Source: UM-FILTER-40-17 sp032251335 (GTDB lineage: Bacteria; Bacteroidota; Bacteroidia; Flavobacteriales; Flavobacteriaceae). From it: a stretch of DNA of 64,000 nt. The notes beneath the pieces are model-generated. The model did no database searches, was not told the DNA's origin, and saw only the letters and a list, made by a program, of their open reading frames with translations. Position numbers and translations under genes: made by a program. Positions 32,541-42,052 of the stretch are shown here, piece by piece. How positions within the stretch are numbered: position 1 is the stretch's first letter; every line of letters begins with the position of its first letter. The stretch covers positions 1 through 64,000 of the forward strand of contig JAVVDW010000012.1 of assembly GCA_032251335.1 (NCBI GenBank). The letters run 5' to 3'.

Positions 32541-35348
32541 TTAAAATTTATAGATAATGCCAAGGCTTATGTCTGCCCCTAGGTCAAATTTGCTTACCGT
32601 TATTTCTCTGCCTATGCTTCTCTGGTCTTGATAGCGTTCTATATCCGGATTTAAGAGGTTTCTTCCGGCCAACTTTACCACAAAATGGTCGCCAATTTCG
32701 TCTCTGAGTGTAAAATTGAGCATAGCAAACCCTTTTTCGTAAACATCATCTACTTCGTTTCCNNNNNNNNNNNNNNNNNNNNNNNNNNNNNNNNNNNNNN
32801 NNNNNNNNNNNCTGAGGTTGTGCCTTCCAAATTGTTTTACGTAGTTGATGTCTGCATTTAAAAGAAACGGTGAGGCACCTTGTAGTTTTCTGGTTAAGTT
32901 GGTAGGTGCTATGCTGGCTCCGTTGCCAATGGTTACCTCCGGGTCAATGTCCACTTCCGTAAACATGGCCGTTGCATTGAAGCCAAAGTACAAATCATTC
33001 CAAAGGCTATATTCCGAACCACCCAATAATTTGCTGAGCTTTTGACGATACTCAACTTCTATACCCGCTACGAGTGCTTCGTTAGAGTTGACAAAAGAGA
33101 CATTATTGTTTACAGATGCTACCCGAACTTTTTCGATGGGCGAATCCAAATATTTAAAAAACGCTGTTGCTGATATGATTTCAGACCTGTCCGGGAAATA
33201 CTCCCATTTAAAATCTACATTAAAATTGTCGGATTGTTCCAACAATACATTTCCTAAAGTGGATTCGTTAATTTCTTCATCGAGAAAGGGTGCCACTTCA
33301 GTAAAAAGAGGTAAAGTAACTGTTTGGCTGGCCGCAAAGCGCAGGTTACTTTTTTCGTTCAAAATATATTTGACACTGAGGCTGGGAAGGTAGAATTCTT
33401 CATCAATGGTTTCTACTTCCGTCACACCCACTAAACCTTCGGGAGCAAAAAACACGCGTTGTCTGTAATCTTCAACTCGAAGACCGGCATTCACTGTAAG
33501 TCTGTCTGAAAATTGGAATTCTATGTTTGCAAAAGAGGCGTGATTTCTCAAATCGGCTTTGTAGGAATTGGTCGGTCTGATAAACTCTTCTACGTGGAAT
33601 ATTTTTCGTTCAAAGTTCTCTCTGGAGAGCAAGGCATCCGGATTGAAAAAATCAACAGGGGTGGTGCTCAGTTCATCGAAAAAGATATTGATTTGTTGCG
33701 CGCTAAAATCTCTCGACTTGTCTCTTACATTGAGTCCCAAAGTGAATTTGTGGCGATATACGTCATCTTCATTTTTGCCGAAATTGATATCCAACGACAC
33801 CCTGGCTGAATAATCGTTTTCATCTAAATTTTGAAAAAACCGATGGTTGTCTGAGTTGTTGTTGGCACCTACTTTGGAAAACAAAGTTCTGCCGTCCGGC
33901 AATTCTGTAAAAAACAACTGCCGGCGCTCGGGCACATTGCCTGTTGCCCTACTGTAAGAGCCTCCGTAGTTAAATTCAAATTTTCTTTGGTCAAAAAAGT
34001 GTTGCCCGGTAAACTGATGCGTTTGTAGTGTATTTTGCGAAAAAGTACCTCTTCTTACTTTAAAAATATTGTCTGTGTTTTCTCCAGCTACACCCGAAAT
34101 TTCACGCATTTCATCTGTGGTGTCGTTGACCAACAATACGGTGTAGGCCAATTTATTGTGAACATCTGTTCTCAAAACAAAACTACCCAGCAAAGTAGCG
34201 TTTGTACTAAACTCATATTTTTTGAAATCATCGCCAAAGAATGATGACTGCAAGGTTTCGCCCTGTGCATTGAGTGCTACATCCAAACCCTCTAAAGAGG
34301 CTTTGTGCTGTTGGGAGAAATCGCCGTTGACAATGACATCCAATCGCGCCTCATCACCCAACTTAAATCGCTTGCCGGCATTGATGGCTAAGTTGAGGTT
34401 GGGGTCTCCAAACCTTTCACTGGGGTTATACGAGGTGTCAAATTGCCAAATGGGCACCAAACGGCTGTCGTAGATCAAATCGGGAATAGCCCTAAAAGCT
34501 TTCAACAAAGAGGGCGGTCTGCGTGAGCCGTCTTCTACACCAAAAAAATCGTACTTACTTCCATTCAATAAAAAGAAATCATTGAAATGTGCAGTTGTGT
34601 TTACACTCGATCCAATTTCAATTTCAAAATATCCTTTACCCGGATTGTCCTTAGTGTCTATATCGATGCTTGCACCCGCAAAATCTCCGTAGAGATGAGG
34701 CGAATAGGTTTTGTAAATTCCGAGATTTTCAACAATGTTCGTAGAAAAAATTTCGAGGTCTATCAACTTCAATTTCGGATCCAAAGAAGGAAGCGGCAAA
34801 CCATTCAAATAGGCATTGTTGTAGCGATCCGCTAAGCCCCTAATGTAAAATTTCCCGCTCTCGCGGGAAATTCCTGTTGCTTTTGTAAGTCCTGTAGCCA
34901 CATCACCCACGCCCTTTCGAGACAACTCTACAGAACCTATTTTAGTCTGCATAATGGTAGCATTCTTCTGTTCTGTCAAGATAGCCGATTCAGATTCACG
35001 GGTAACGGTAGTCGTAACTTCCACTGCCTCCAACTGAAATGCCCCGGCACCCAATGCCTGATTGATTGTAACTATTTCACCGGCTTTTAGCTGAATATCC
35101 GGCACCTCTATGGTTTCGTAACCAATAAAACTAAAAACAATGGTGTAGGTACCCGGTGCCAATTCGAAAGAAAAAAGTCCATCCAAATCCGTTGTAGTCC
35201 CCGTAGTTGTACCTTTTATCTGTACATTCGCAAAAGGCAAAGGTTGGTTGTCTGCATCTTTATCTGTCAATTGTCCCTTAAGCGTGGCATTTTGTGCAAA
35301 AGTTGCGAAACCAACTAAAATAAAAAGGTATAGGAATGTATTTTTCAT
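32541..35348 (-). CDS. TonB-dependent receptor (interrupted by a 49-N assembly gap)
   Basis: 935 residues from the ATG at 35346-35348, with signal peptide MKNTFLYLFILVGFATFAQ. N-terminal carboxypeptidase-regulatory-like domain (about 22-105; GTTTGTTTDLDGLFSFELAP). Plug (about 125-240; SVELSRKGVGDVATGLTKAT, GKFYIRGLADRYNNAYLNGL). Then a full 22-strand-type barrel ending LGADISLGIIYKF. Ns at 32763-32811 replace 17 codons near the C-terminus; the frame is the same on both sides. It imports or exposes a ligand across the outer membrane with TonB/ExbBD energy. In operon with the beta-helix lipoprotein. An 11-bp direct repeat of GTTAAGC sits upstream. Confidence 0.92.
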   Translation of the reverse strand: MKNTFLYLFILVGFATFAQNATLKGQLTDKDADNQPLPFANVQIKGTTTGTTTDLDGLFSFELAPGTYTIVFSFIGYETIEVPDIQLKAGEIVTINQALGAGAFQLEAVEVTTTVTRESESAILTEQKNATIMQTKIGSVELSRKGVGDVATGLTKATGISRESGKFYIRGLADRYNNAYLNGLPLPSLDPKLKLIDLEIFSTNIVENLGIYKTYSPHLYGDFAGASIDIDTKDNPGKGYFEIEIGSSVNTTAHFNDFFLLNGSKYDFFGVEDGSRRPPSLLKAFRAIPDLIYDSRLVPIWQFDTSYNPSERFGDPNLNLAINAGKRFKLGDEARLDVIVNGDFSQQHKASLEGLDVALNAQGETLQSSFFGDDFKKYEFSTNATLLGSFVLRTDVHNKLAYTVLLVNDTTDEMREISGVAGENTDNIFKVRRGTFSQNTLQTHQFTGQHFFDQRKFEFNYGGSYSRATGNVPERRQLFFTELPDGRTLFSKVGANNNSDNHRFFQNLDENDYSARVSLDINFGKNEDDVYRHKFTLGLNVRDKSRDFSAQQINIFFDELSTTPVDFFNPDALLSRENFERKIFHVEEFIRPTNSYKADLRNHASFANIEFQFSDRLTVNAGLRVEDYRQRVFFAPEGLVGVTEVETIDEEFYLPSLSVKYILNEKSNLRFAASQTVTLPLFTEVAPFLDEEINESTLGNVLLEQSDNFNVDFKWEYFPDRSEIISATAFFKYLDSPIEKVRVASVNNNVSFVNSNEALVAGIEVEYRQKLSKLLGGSEYSLWNDLYFGFNATAMFTEVDIDPEVTIGNGASIAPTNLTRKLQGASPFLLNADINYVKQFGRHNLXXXXXXXXXXXXXXXXXGNEVDDVYEKGFAMLNFTLRDEIGDHFVVKLAGRNLLNPDIERYQDQRSIGREITVSKFDLGADISLGIIYKF
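32763..32811. other. Assembly gap (49 N)
   Basis: Forty-nine Ns inside the TonB-receptor gene. The reading frame is kept across them, so the gap length is probably correct or off by a multiple of three. Confidence 0.99.
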
Positions 35349-35513
35349 CTGAATTTTAATTTTTATTTGTAACAACACATCAGCATTTATTGAAAATTTT
35401 CACACCGACATTTTGTTATTTTTATCTGGGGCAAAGAAAGGGCAAGCGCGTAAAGTCTGTGTTACTATCAGATTAAACCTGTTTGAACAAAAGATTAGTT
35501 AAACGTTATGCGT

Positions 35514-35531
35514 GTTAAGCGTATGTTAAGC
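35514..35531 (-). promoter_or_regulatory. PhoB-box-like direct repeat upstream of the TonB receptor
   Basis: GTTAAGC at 35514-35520 and again at 35525-35531, 11 bases apart. In gene orientation this reads GCTTAAC-ATAC-GCTTAAC, the same 7+4 layout and CTTAAC core as the repeats before the PiT operon. A further GTTTAAC lies nearby at 35498-35504 (gene orientation). Distance to the ATG is about 170 bases. Confidence 0.4.
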
Positions 35532-35589
35532 AGAAAATCGGGTCGATTTATCATTATTTTGATGTAATTTGACACCAAATTTTTATGAT

Positions 35590-36918
35590 ATGCATTGGGA
35601 ACAACTCCTCTCGCTCAAACGCTTTGGCGACAAACACAAAAGACTGCGCAGCGAACAAGACGCTTTGCGCCCCGGTTTTGACGTAGATTACGATCGGATT
35701 ATTTTTTCAACACCCTTCAGGTTGTTGCAAGACAAAACCCAGGTGGTTCCTTTTTCCAAAACCAATTTTGTGCACACCCGCCTTACGCACAGTTTGGAAG
35801 TTTCTGTGGTGGCGCGTTCGCTCGGCCGCATGGTGGGCCAAGCCGTTTTAAAAAAGCACCCTTCGCTACAAGCCATCCAAGGATACGCAGCCAACGATTT
35901 TGGGAGCATTACCGCTGCCGCAGCACTGGCGCATGACATTGGCAACCCGCCTTTTGGACATTCGGGCGAAAAAGCCATCGGCCATTTTTTTACGCACGGC
36001 TCGGGCAAGGCTTACGCAGCGCAACTCAACGCAGCGCAATGGCACGACTTAACCCATTTTGAAGGCAATGCCAACGGCTACAGAATCCTAAACCGTTTTC
36101 ATCAAGAAAAAGGCGGTTTAAGGCTTTCCTACGCCACTTTAGGCTCCTTTATCAAATATCCGAAAGCTTCGGTGCCTGTAAAACCTTCTGCGCACATCGC
36201 ACATAAAAAATATGGCTATTTCCAATCCGAAAAAGCATTCTTTGATGATTTGGTTGCCGAATTGGGTTTGGAAAAAATCGGGAAATCTGACACCTATGCC
36301 CGACATCCGCTGGTATATTTGGTGGAAGCCGCAGACGACATCTGCTACACCCTTATCGATTTTGAAGATGGCATCAACCTTGGCCTTATCCCCGAAGAAT
36401 TTGCCTTGGAGTTTTTGGTGAAAATCGTAGCCGAAAACATCAATACCGATAAATACAGCAAAATGCCGTATCTCGAAGATCGCATTGCCTATTTGCGTGC
36501 CATTTCCATCAACACACTCGTCAATGAAGCTGCACAAATGTTTATGCAGCACGAAACGGAAATCCTTTCGGGTAGTTTTAACACCTCATTGTTGGAAAAA
36601 TCCAAATTCAAAGTGCAAATAGAAGACATCATCAAAATAAGTGTTCAAAACATCTATAGAAGTAAGGAAGTATTGGAAAAAGAATTGATGGGTTTTCGCG
36701 CCATCAATGGCCTGTTGGAAACCTATACAAACGCGGCAGTCAACAAATTACAAGGGAAAGAAAACACTTTCGACAAACTGGTATTGCAGACCTTGCCCAC
36801 ACAAGTTTTGGAAGTCGCCCACCACGATTTATACACCCAGCTGATGCAGATTTGTAGTCATGTAGCGCTGCTTACCGACAGCCAAGCCATGGATTTGAAC
36901 CAAAAACTAAACGGCTAG
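35590..36918 (+). CDS. dgt: Deoxyguanosinetriphosphate triphosphohydrolase (dNTPase)
   Basis: 442 residues from the ATG at 35590 (MHWEQLLSLKRFGDKHKRLR); the longer frame uses a TTG seven codons upstream. HD-domain motifs: TRLTHSLEVS (His) and AHDIGNPPFGHSGE (HD), with a later ADDICYTLIDFEDG (Asp). RSEQDALRPGFDVDYDRIIF and STPFRLLQDKTQV are Dgt-type N-terminal signatures. It hydrolyses dNTPs to nucleosides and triphosphate, controlling nucleotide pools. It is divergent from the TonB-receptor operon. Confidence 0.93.
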   Translation: MHWEQLLSLKRFGDKHKRLRSEQDALRPGFDVDYDRIIFSTPFRLLQDKTQVVPFSKTNFVHTRLTHSLEVSVVARSLGRMVGQAVLKKHPSLQAIQGYAANDFGSITAAAALAHDIGNPPFGHSGEKAIGHFFTHGSGKAYAAQLNAAQWHDLTHFEGNANGYRILNRFHQEKGGLRLSYATLGSFIKYPKASVPVKPSAHIAHKKYGYFQSEKAFFDDLVAELGLEKIGKSDTYARHPLVYLVEAADDICYTLIDFEDGINLGLIPEEFALEFLVKIVAENINTDKYSKMPYLEDRIAYLRAISINTLVNEAAQMFMQHETEILSGSFNTSLLEKSKFKVQIEDIIKISVQNIYRSKEVLEKELMGFRAINGLLETYTNAAVNKLQGKENTFDKLVLQTLPTQVLEVAHHDLYTQLMQICSHVALLTDSQAMDLNQKLNG

Positions 36919-36984
36919 CTCGCAAATTTTTTCAGATTTTAGATATTTTTAGATATTTTTGTTAAAAATAAACAAACCCAGTCT

Positions 36985-39963
36985 ATGAAAAAGAAATACG
37001 TATGGGCAGTAGGCATAATTGCCATTCTTGTGACGGTTTCCCTCCTTTGGAAACCAAGCCCGCAAAAAGTAGAAGTCCCCACAGAAGTTGCGCTGCTTAG
37101 AGCCAAGCATGCCGAATTTTTAAAGAACAGCCCCTTTAAAGAAACCCAACACCTCAGCAAAAAAGACCGTAAAAACCGCGGTTTGCCGCCCAATCCTTAT
37201 TACGAAAGGCTGTGGGAGATGAGCATGAACCCCGCTTTGGGCCGACCCACTTGGGAAAACATCAACCGCTTGCAGGAAGAACGCTATGCCAACCGCAACG
37301 ACCCTAGAGCCGTGAGACCTCAAAGAGCTCCGGGCGATCTCACCGACAACCCTTGGGTAGAACGCGGCCCCAACAACATAGGCGGGCGCACGCGTGTAGT
37401 GGTTTTTGACCCCAACGATACCATACCCCCAATCAACAGCCGTGTGTTTGCCGGTGGTGTAAGCGGTGGCCTTTGGAAAAATGAAGACATCACCAACGCG
37501 AGCTCACCGTGGAATCAGGTAACCACTGTGCCCGGACACCTCAATGTGTCGAGCTTTGCCATAGACCCCAACAACCCTCAAATTATGTATTTAGGTACCG
37601 GCGAGCAATACACCTTTGGCGCCGCTGTGGGCAACGGCGTCTATAAAAGCACCAATGGGGGTGAAAATTGGAATAAAGTAAACATCCCACTTTCACCGAA
37701 CGACCCCGGTAACAACATACCTGCAAGTGCAGATGTTTTATCCGGGATTTTCTATATAAACGATATTATTGTAAGAAACAACGGTGGCAACAGCGAAGTT
37801 TACGTAGCCGTCGGTAGCCATGTGTTTGGGGCAAGCAGAATCGCAGATGCCGGCAACCCGGATCAGTTTACAGGCTCCCAATCGGCGGGTTTATACAGAA
37901 GTGCCGATGGCGGAGCTACTTGGACACGAAACGAGTCGGCTAACCTGAGTTTTTCAGTTTTCAGTGGAGCCTTCACTTTCTACTTTACCCCCAACGACTT
38001 TGAAATTGGCCCCGACAACAAACTTTGGATGGGCATGATCAGTACACCCGGTTTTGGCATCACCGGTGGCGGAAAAATATTTAACTCTACCGACGGTCTC
38101 AACTGGACTGAGGTAACCACCCTGACCAATTCCAACCGCGTGGAAATAGAAGTGTCCGCCTCCGATCCCAACCGTGTATATGCCTTAACACAAGGAACAA
38201 CCGCAGCAGCCCCCGTAAGAATTTTTTCTTCCACCAACGGCAGCACTTTTACGGCTGCCGCTACACTGCCGGACGATGCAGACAACGGCATTCCGGCCAA
38301 CGATTTTACCCGAGGGCAGGCCTTCTACGACTTGGTCATAGAAGCCGATCCTACCAATCATAACTTGGTGTACGTAGGCGGGATAGATTTGTTTAGAGGG
38401 GTTTTTAACGGAACAAATAACTTCAATTGGACGCAGATTTCTAAATGGTCAAACAATCCGAACCTGGGAACGCTGAGCGTGCCTGTTGTACACGCCGACC
38501 AACACGGCTTTACGTTCAGGCCGGGCAATCCCAACCAAGCAGTTTTAGGTCATGATGGCGGTGTTTCGTTTGCAAACAGCCTCTCTACGGCAGATTCCAA
38601 TCCCAATGCCATTGCCACGCACAATGTCGGCTATGCCGTTACCCAGTTTTACTACGGCGACATTGCCCGGCTTACCAACCCCTCAGCCGATGATATCGTA
38701 GGCGGAACGCAAGACAACGGCACGCAGTTTTCCAGAGCCTCAGGAGCCGGCATCAACCCATTTGTGATTGAGTTTGGTGGCGACGGTGCCTTTACCGAAA
38801 TAGACAAAGACGGCGATTATATGATCAGTTCTTTTCCGGGTAACTCTCACGTCTTTTTAGCGTGGCCTGTAACAAATAATTCTCCAGGCTACACTATAGT
38901 AGATGAGGGTAACAATGGTAGCTTTATCAACACAGCCGCTTTAGACGAAAACCTGGATATCTTATATACAGATGCCAGCAACAGCACAACCAATAGATTG
39001 GGTCGCTACTCTAATTTAAAGACCGGAGCTGTAAATATAGAAGCGGCTACTTTTACAGGTAGTGATAGAGATGGCATCACCATAGATGCATCCATCACCG
39101 CTTTAAAAGTTTCTCCTTTTACAACCTCTTCAACAACCCTGTTTATTGGGTTGCTCAACAGCCGTTTGCTGAAGGTGACCCAAGCACAAAGATCCATAAC
39201 CTCGGCCTTAGGCTGGTCTGAAATTACAGGTCCCGGCTTTGTCGGCAGTATCTCCGATATAGAATTTGGCCAAAGCGAAAACGAAATATTGGTCACCATG
39301 CACAACTTTGGCGTGCCCAGCCTTTGGTACACCAACGACGGAGGCACCACTTGGCAAAACAAAGAAGGCAACCTGCCCGATATACCCGTAAGGGCGGTAT
39401 TGCAAGTGCCTTTTGAGAATACAGATCCCGTTACCGGCAACCTTATAGGTTTTCAGGAAGTGATTGTAGGCACCATGTTGGGTGTGTGGCGTACCCAGAA
39501 TTTTTTGGACACCATTCCTCCCGTATGGGAACAGTCTCAAAACGGCATGAGCGATGTGTCTGTAGTAGATTTGGACCTGATCTTAGATCCTGAAATTGTC
39601 TCTAACCCACCCACCCCGCCCACAGCCACGGTTTTGGCAACTACTCACGGCCGGGGGATGTTTACAGGGACTTTCTCTGAACCTACTTTAAGCCTAGATG
39701 ACAAAAACTTTGTCCGTTCTCAGCTCAAAATTTTTCCCACCTTGGCCAGTACAGAAATCAACCTGATTGCCAACAACAATTTGGGTGAGGCCCAGGTAAA
39801 AATTTACAACCTCAGCGGCCAGGAAATGCTCAGCCAAAAAATGGATTTAAACTTTGGCAACAACAACCGCCTATTGCTCAACGGTTTCAGCAACGGGGTG
39901 TATATCCTTTCTGTGAAAGGAGAAGGCATCAGCAAAACCCAGAAGTTTGTCGTCCGCAAATAG
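36985..39963 (+). CDS. Large T9SS-secreted BNR/VPS10-like repeat protein
   Basis: 992 residues. An N-terminal hydrophobic anchor/signal (residues about 6-22, VWAVGIIAILVTVSLLW) is followed by a propeller-type region with BNR/Asp-box repeats: YKSTNGGENWNKV, YRSADGGATWTRN, FNSTDGLNWTEV, YTNDGGTTWQNK. The WVERGPNNIGGRTRVVVFDP opening is typical of this family. The last 80 or so residues are a type A T9SS sorting domain (LKIFPTLASTEINLIANNN ... SNGVYILSVKGEGISKTQKF). It should be exported through T9SS and carried to the cell surface or released. Catalytic residues are not evident, so the ligand is unknown. Confidence 0.9.
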   Translation: MKKKYVWAVGIIAILVTVSLLWKPSPQKVEVPTEVALLRAKHAEFLKNSPFKETQHLSKKDRKNRGLPPNPYYERLWEMSMNPALGRPTWENINRLQEERYANRNDPRAVRPQRAPGDLTDNPWVERGPNNIGGRTRVVVFDPNDTIPPINSRVFAGGVSGGLWKNEDITNASSPWNQVTTVPGHLNVSSFAIDPNNPQIMYLGTGEQYTFGAAVGNGVYKSTNGGENWNKVNIPLSPNDPGNNIPASADVLSGIFYINDIIVRNNGGNSEVYVAVGSHVFGASRIADAGNPDQFTGSQSAGLYRSADGGATWTRNESANLSFSVFSGAFTFYFTPNDFEIGPDNKLWMGMISTPGFGITGGGKIFNSTDGLNWTEVTTLTNSNRVEIEVSASDPNRVYALTQGTTAAAPVRIFSSTNGSTFTAAATLPDDADNGIPANDFTRGQAFYDLVIEADPTNHNLVYVGGIDLFRGVFNGTNNFNWTQISKWSNNPNLGTLSVPVVHADQHGFTFRPGNPNQAVLGHDGGVSFANSLSTADSNPNAIATHNVGYAVTQFYYGDIARLTNPSADDIVGGTQDNGTQFSRASGAGINPFVIEFGGDGAFTEIDKDGDYMISSFPGNSHVFLAWPVTNNSPGYTIVDEGNNGSFINTAALDENLDILYTDASNSTTNRLGRYSNLKTGAVNIEAATFTGSDRDGITIDASITALKVSPFTTSSTTLFIGLLNSRLLKVTQAQRSITSALGWSEITGPGFVGSISDIEFGQSENEILVTMHNFGVPSLWYTNDGGTTWQNKEGNLPDIPVRAVLQVPFENTDPVTGNLIGFQEVIVGTMLGVWRTQNFLDTIPPVWEQSQNGMSDVSVVDLDLILDPEIVSNPPTPPTATVLATTHGRGMFTGTFSEPTLSLDDKNFVRSQLKIFPTLASTEINLIANNNLGEAQVKIYNLSGQEMLSQKMDLNFGNNNRLLLNGFSNGVYILSVKGEGISKTQKFVVRK

Positions 39964-39983
39964 TTTTGAAACACTATATCTCT

Positions 39984-40024
39984 AAAAACCGACCTGTCAA
40001 AACACAAGGGTCGGTTTTTTTTTG
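39984..40024 (+). terminator. Rho-independent terminator of the BNR-repeat gene
   Basis: AAAAACCGACC pairs with GGTCGGTTTTT across a 14-base loop (stem arms 39985-39994 and 40009-40018) and ends in a run of T. It starts 21 bases after the stop. Confidence 0.85.
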
Positions 40025-40125
40025 GCTGATTTTGACGTATCCTCCACCAACGGCTCATCAACGCAAGCCCGTTTGGCCGAGCCCCGTAGAGGTCTCATTT
40101 TAAAGGCTCAAAGCCAAAAAAACCA

Positions 40126-40141
40126 CTCGACTGCGCTCGAG
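40126..40141. repeat. Dispersed repeat CTCGACTGCGCTCGAG, copy 1
   Basis: Near-palindromic 16-mer followed by GAGACATT. Related copies are at 49264-49283, 49611-49634 and 58780-58804, always between genes. Confidence 0.7.
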
Positions 40142-40348
40142 GAGACATTTACATTTTTTGTAAATGACATATCATTAACAGCTATTTTTTTTAAATAAGT
40201 TTTGGTTTTAGACATTGTTTTGCAGCTACACGCAGGTAGGTATTTTTAGCTCGGAAATTCATTAAAATTACCGAACTTTGGTTTAGCACTTCACTTTCAT
40301 TGAAGCATTGAACTCCCACTTAAGTGTAGGTGCTGTTGGTGGCATTTT

Positions 40349-40651
40349 TTATTGAATTGTGAAATTTATCTTTCGCCCAAGTCCAAATTCGATAAGTTTA
40401 TAAAGTGTGGAAAGTTGGATGTCGCTATGTCCGTTTTCAATACGTGATATAAAGCTTTTCTTTGCTCCAATTTTATTTGCAAGCTGTTCTTGTGTCATTT
40501 TTGCTAATTTTCTCTCTTCTTTTATTAGTTCTCCAATTGCAAAAGATTTGGCTTTAATTTCAAAGTCAGTTCTTTCTTTGGTGCCTGTTTCTCCGTATCT
40601 TTTGTTAAGATGTTGGGCGAAGGTTTTAATATTTTTATTTTTTGTTTCCAT
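40349..40651 (-). CDS. higA: XRE family HTH antitoxin of a HigBA-type module
   Basis: 100 residues. A Cro/C1-type HTH spans about 43-97: IKEERKLAKMTQEQLANKIG then AKKSFISRIENGHSDIQLST. The N-terminal 40 residues are a charged, helical region. It overlaps the end of the toxin gene by 17 bases, the toxin-first order typical of higBA. As antitoxin it should bind both the toxin and the operon promoter. Confidence 0.88.
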   Translation of the reverse strand: METKNKNIKTFAQHLNKRYGETGTKERTDFEIKAKSFAIGELIKEERKLAKMTQEQLANKIGAKKSFISRIENGHSDIQLSTLYKLIEFGLGRKINFTIQ

Positions 40652-41000
40652 TTTTTAATTCTTTTTGTTCGTTAAAATATTCCTCCATTATTTTTTTTGC
40701 TTTGTTCAATTCATTGGTTGGTGTTTTTTGGCTTTTCTTCTGAAATCCATTAAACAGAACAACTAAATTTCCTTTGTCAAAACAGCAAAATATTCTATAA
40801 ATGTTACTTTCATACTCAATTCGAATTTCAAAAAGTCCTTTTATTCCCTCAATACTTTTAAAAAATTTGGTCGGAACACGTTCAAGAATTGTCATCATAA
40901 ACAGCACTTCGTCAATTTTGCTCTTTACTTTTTCTGTTAAGGGTTCAAAAAAATCATCAAAGTAGTCTTTATAAAAAACAATTTCCCTTATTATTTCCAT
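40635..41000 (-). CDS. higB: RelE/HigB-type toxin (Gp49-like)
   Basis: 121 residues. A RelE/ParE-fold ribosome-dependent mRNase family: VFYKDYFDDFFEPLTEKVKS at the N-terminus, then FFKSIEGIKGLFEIRIEYES with the conserved Glu/Arg strand, and YRIFCCFDKGNLVVLFNGFQ, KKSQKTPTNELNKAKKIMEE at the C-terminus. The Phe-Arg-Ile-Phe-like strand and Gly-Phe-x-Lys-Lys motif are HigB/Gp49 signatures. It should cleave mRNA on the ribosome unless held by the HigA-like protein. The pair is AT-richer than its neighbours, as is common for mobile modules. Confidence 0.88.
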   Translation of the reverse strand: MEIIREIVFYKDYFDDFFEPLTEKVKSKIDEVLFMMTILERVPTKFFKSIEGIKGLFEIRIEYESNIYRIFCCFDKGNLVVLFNGFQKKSQKTPTNELNKAKKIMEEYFNEQKELKNGNKK

Positions 41001-41096
41001 TCCACAAAGTTAACGAATAATGGAACAATAAAAATAAAAACCAATTGTTTTTGTTATTTTCTTTCAGCTGTGAATTTGGCTCAAATTGCCACCAAC

Positions 41097-41426
41097 TCAC
41101 TTTAGCATATCGTTGGGATCCCAAAAAATCTGTTCAAAATCTACAATTTGATCATGCTGCACCTCAAGGCCTTCAGATTCTAAAAGTTGCTGCATGAGTT
41201 GCGAACCCGGAAAATGGTGTTTACCCGTCAAGACACCTTTGCGGTTGACCACTCTGTGGGCGGGTACATCGGGTAAGTTGTGGGCGGCATTCATAGCCCA
41301 ACCTACCATGCGGGCGGATTTTCCGGTGCCTAAAAAGCGTGCTATCGCGCCGTAAGACGTGGCGCGCCCAAATGGAATTTGTTTGACCACTTCGTAAACC
41401 CTTTCAAAAAATCCCGCTTGTGTCAT
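41097..41426 (-). CDS. Alkyltransferase-like (ATL) protein, MGMT family without the active Cys
   Basis: 109 residues. The DNA-binding MGMT C-domain is clear (FGRATSYGAIARFLGTGKSA, RMVGWAMNAAHN), but the acceptor site reads VPAHRVV (Ala56) instead of PCHRV. Such ATL proteins bind O6-alkylguanine and flag it for nucleotide excision repair without transferring the alkyl group. It overlaps the LysE gene start by four bases on the same strand. Confidence 0.85.
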   Translation of the reverse strand: MTQAGFFERVYEVVKQIPFGRATSYGAIARFLGTGKSARMVGWAMNAAHNLPDVPAHRVVNRKGVLTGKHHFPGSQLMQQLLESEGLEVQHDQIVDFEQIFWDPNDMLK

Positions 41427-42052
41427 AGATTTTGTAAGACTTTATAAAGCGTAAAAAGAGCAATCAAAGCTGTAATCAATCCGATGGAAAGATTCATTTT
41501 TTTTACAAATTTGTCGCCGGTCAAAGTGATGCGTCCGGCAAAATAGGTATAAAGATACAGCATCAGAAAAGTGCCGAGTGAAGTGCCAACCACAAAGCCG
41601 ATGGTGTATGGTTTTTCGAAGGTAAACCAATATTCAGAAGCAAAATAGACGCTGACAAAGGCATAAAAAGGAATGGGAAAGACGTTTAAAGCAGACAAAA
41701 TGACCCCATACCAAAACAAGTTGCGCTTACTTCTTTTTTTGTTCATATCCATCTTGGGGCGACGGAACGCCTGCACAAAAAAATAGACTGATAAAAGTAT
41801 AAATATAAGCAAACCAAAGCGCTCCAAATAGAGCACGACATCTGTCTTTCGGGATAGGAATTTTGCAAAAAACAAGCCTACCGAAGCTTGAACGCTCACC
41901 ACAAAGGAAGCGCCTATGGCAAAGACGAGTCCGCGAATACGACCATCGCGCATGGTGATTTTTGCAGCATTCATATTGAGCAATCCAGGTGGAATGACTC
42001 CTGCAAGGGCGAGCGCAATGCCCAGCAACAAATGACCGAGTAGATTTGTCAT
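41423..42052 (-). CDS. LysE family transporter
   Basis: 209 residues with six membrane segments. The N-terminus GIALALAGVIPPGLLNMNAA carries the LysE/RhtB P-G-P-like entry, and the protein ends with VKKMNLSIGLITALIALFTL, the usual last helix. Members export amino acids or related compounds; the substrate is not predictable here. It sits between the ATL gene and trmB, sharing four-base overlaps with both, so all three form one operon. Confidence 0.85.
   Translation of the reverse strand: MTNLLGHLLLGIALALAGVIPPGLLNMNAAKITMRDGRIRGLVFAIGASFVVSVQASVGLFFAKFLSRKTDVVLYLERFGLLIFILLSVYFFVQAFRRPKMDMNKKRSKRNLFWYGVILSALNVFPIPFYAFVSVYFASEYWFTFEKPYTIGFVVGTSLGTFLMLYLYTYFAGRITLTGDKFVKKMNLSIGLITALIALFTLYKVLQNL

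Larger units (their letters stand above)
39964..40348. other. Intergenic region with terminator and a CTCGACTGCGCTCGAG repeat
   Basis: No gene is seen. It holds the terminator of the BNR gene, a dispersed repeat at 40126-40141, and a short hairpin ATTTACA-TTTTT-TGTAAAT just after it. The remainder is AT-rich. Confidence 0.6.
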
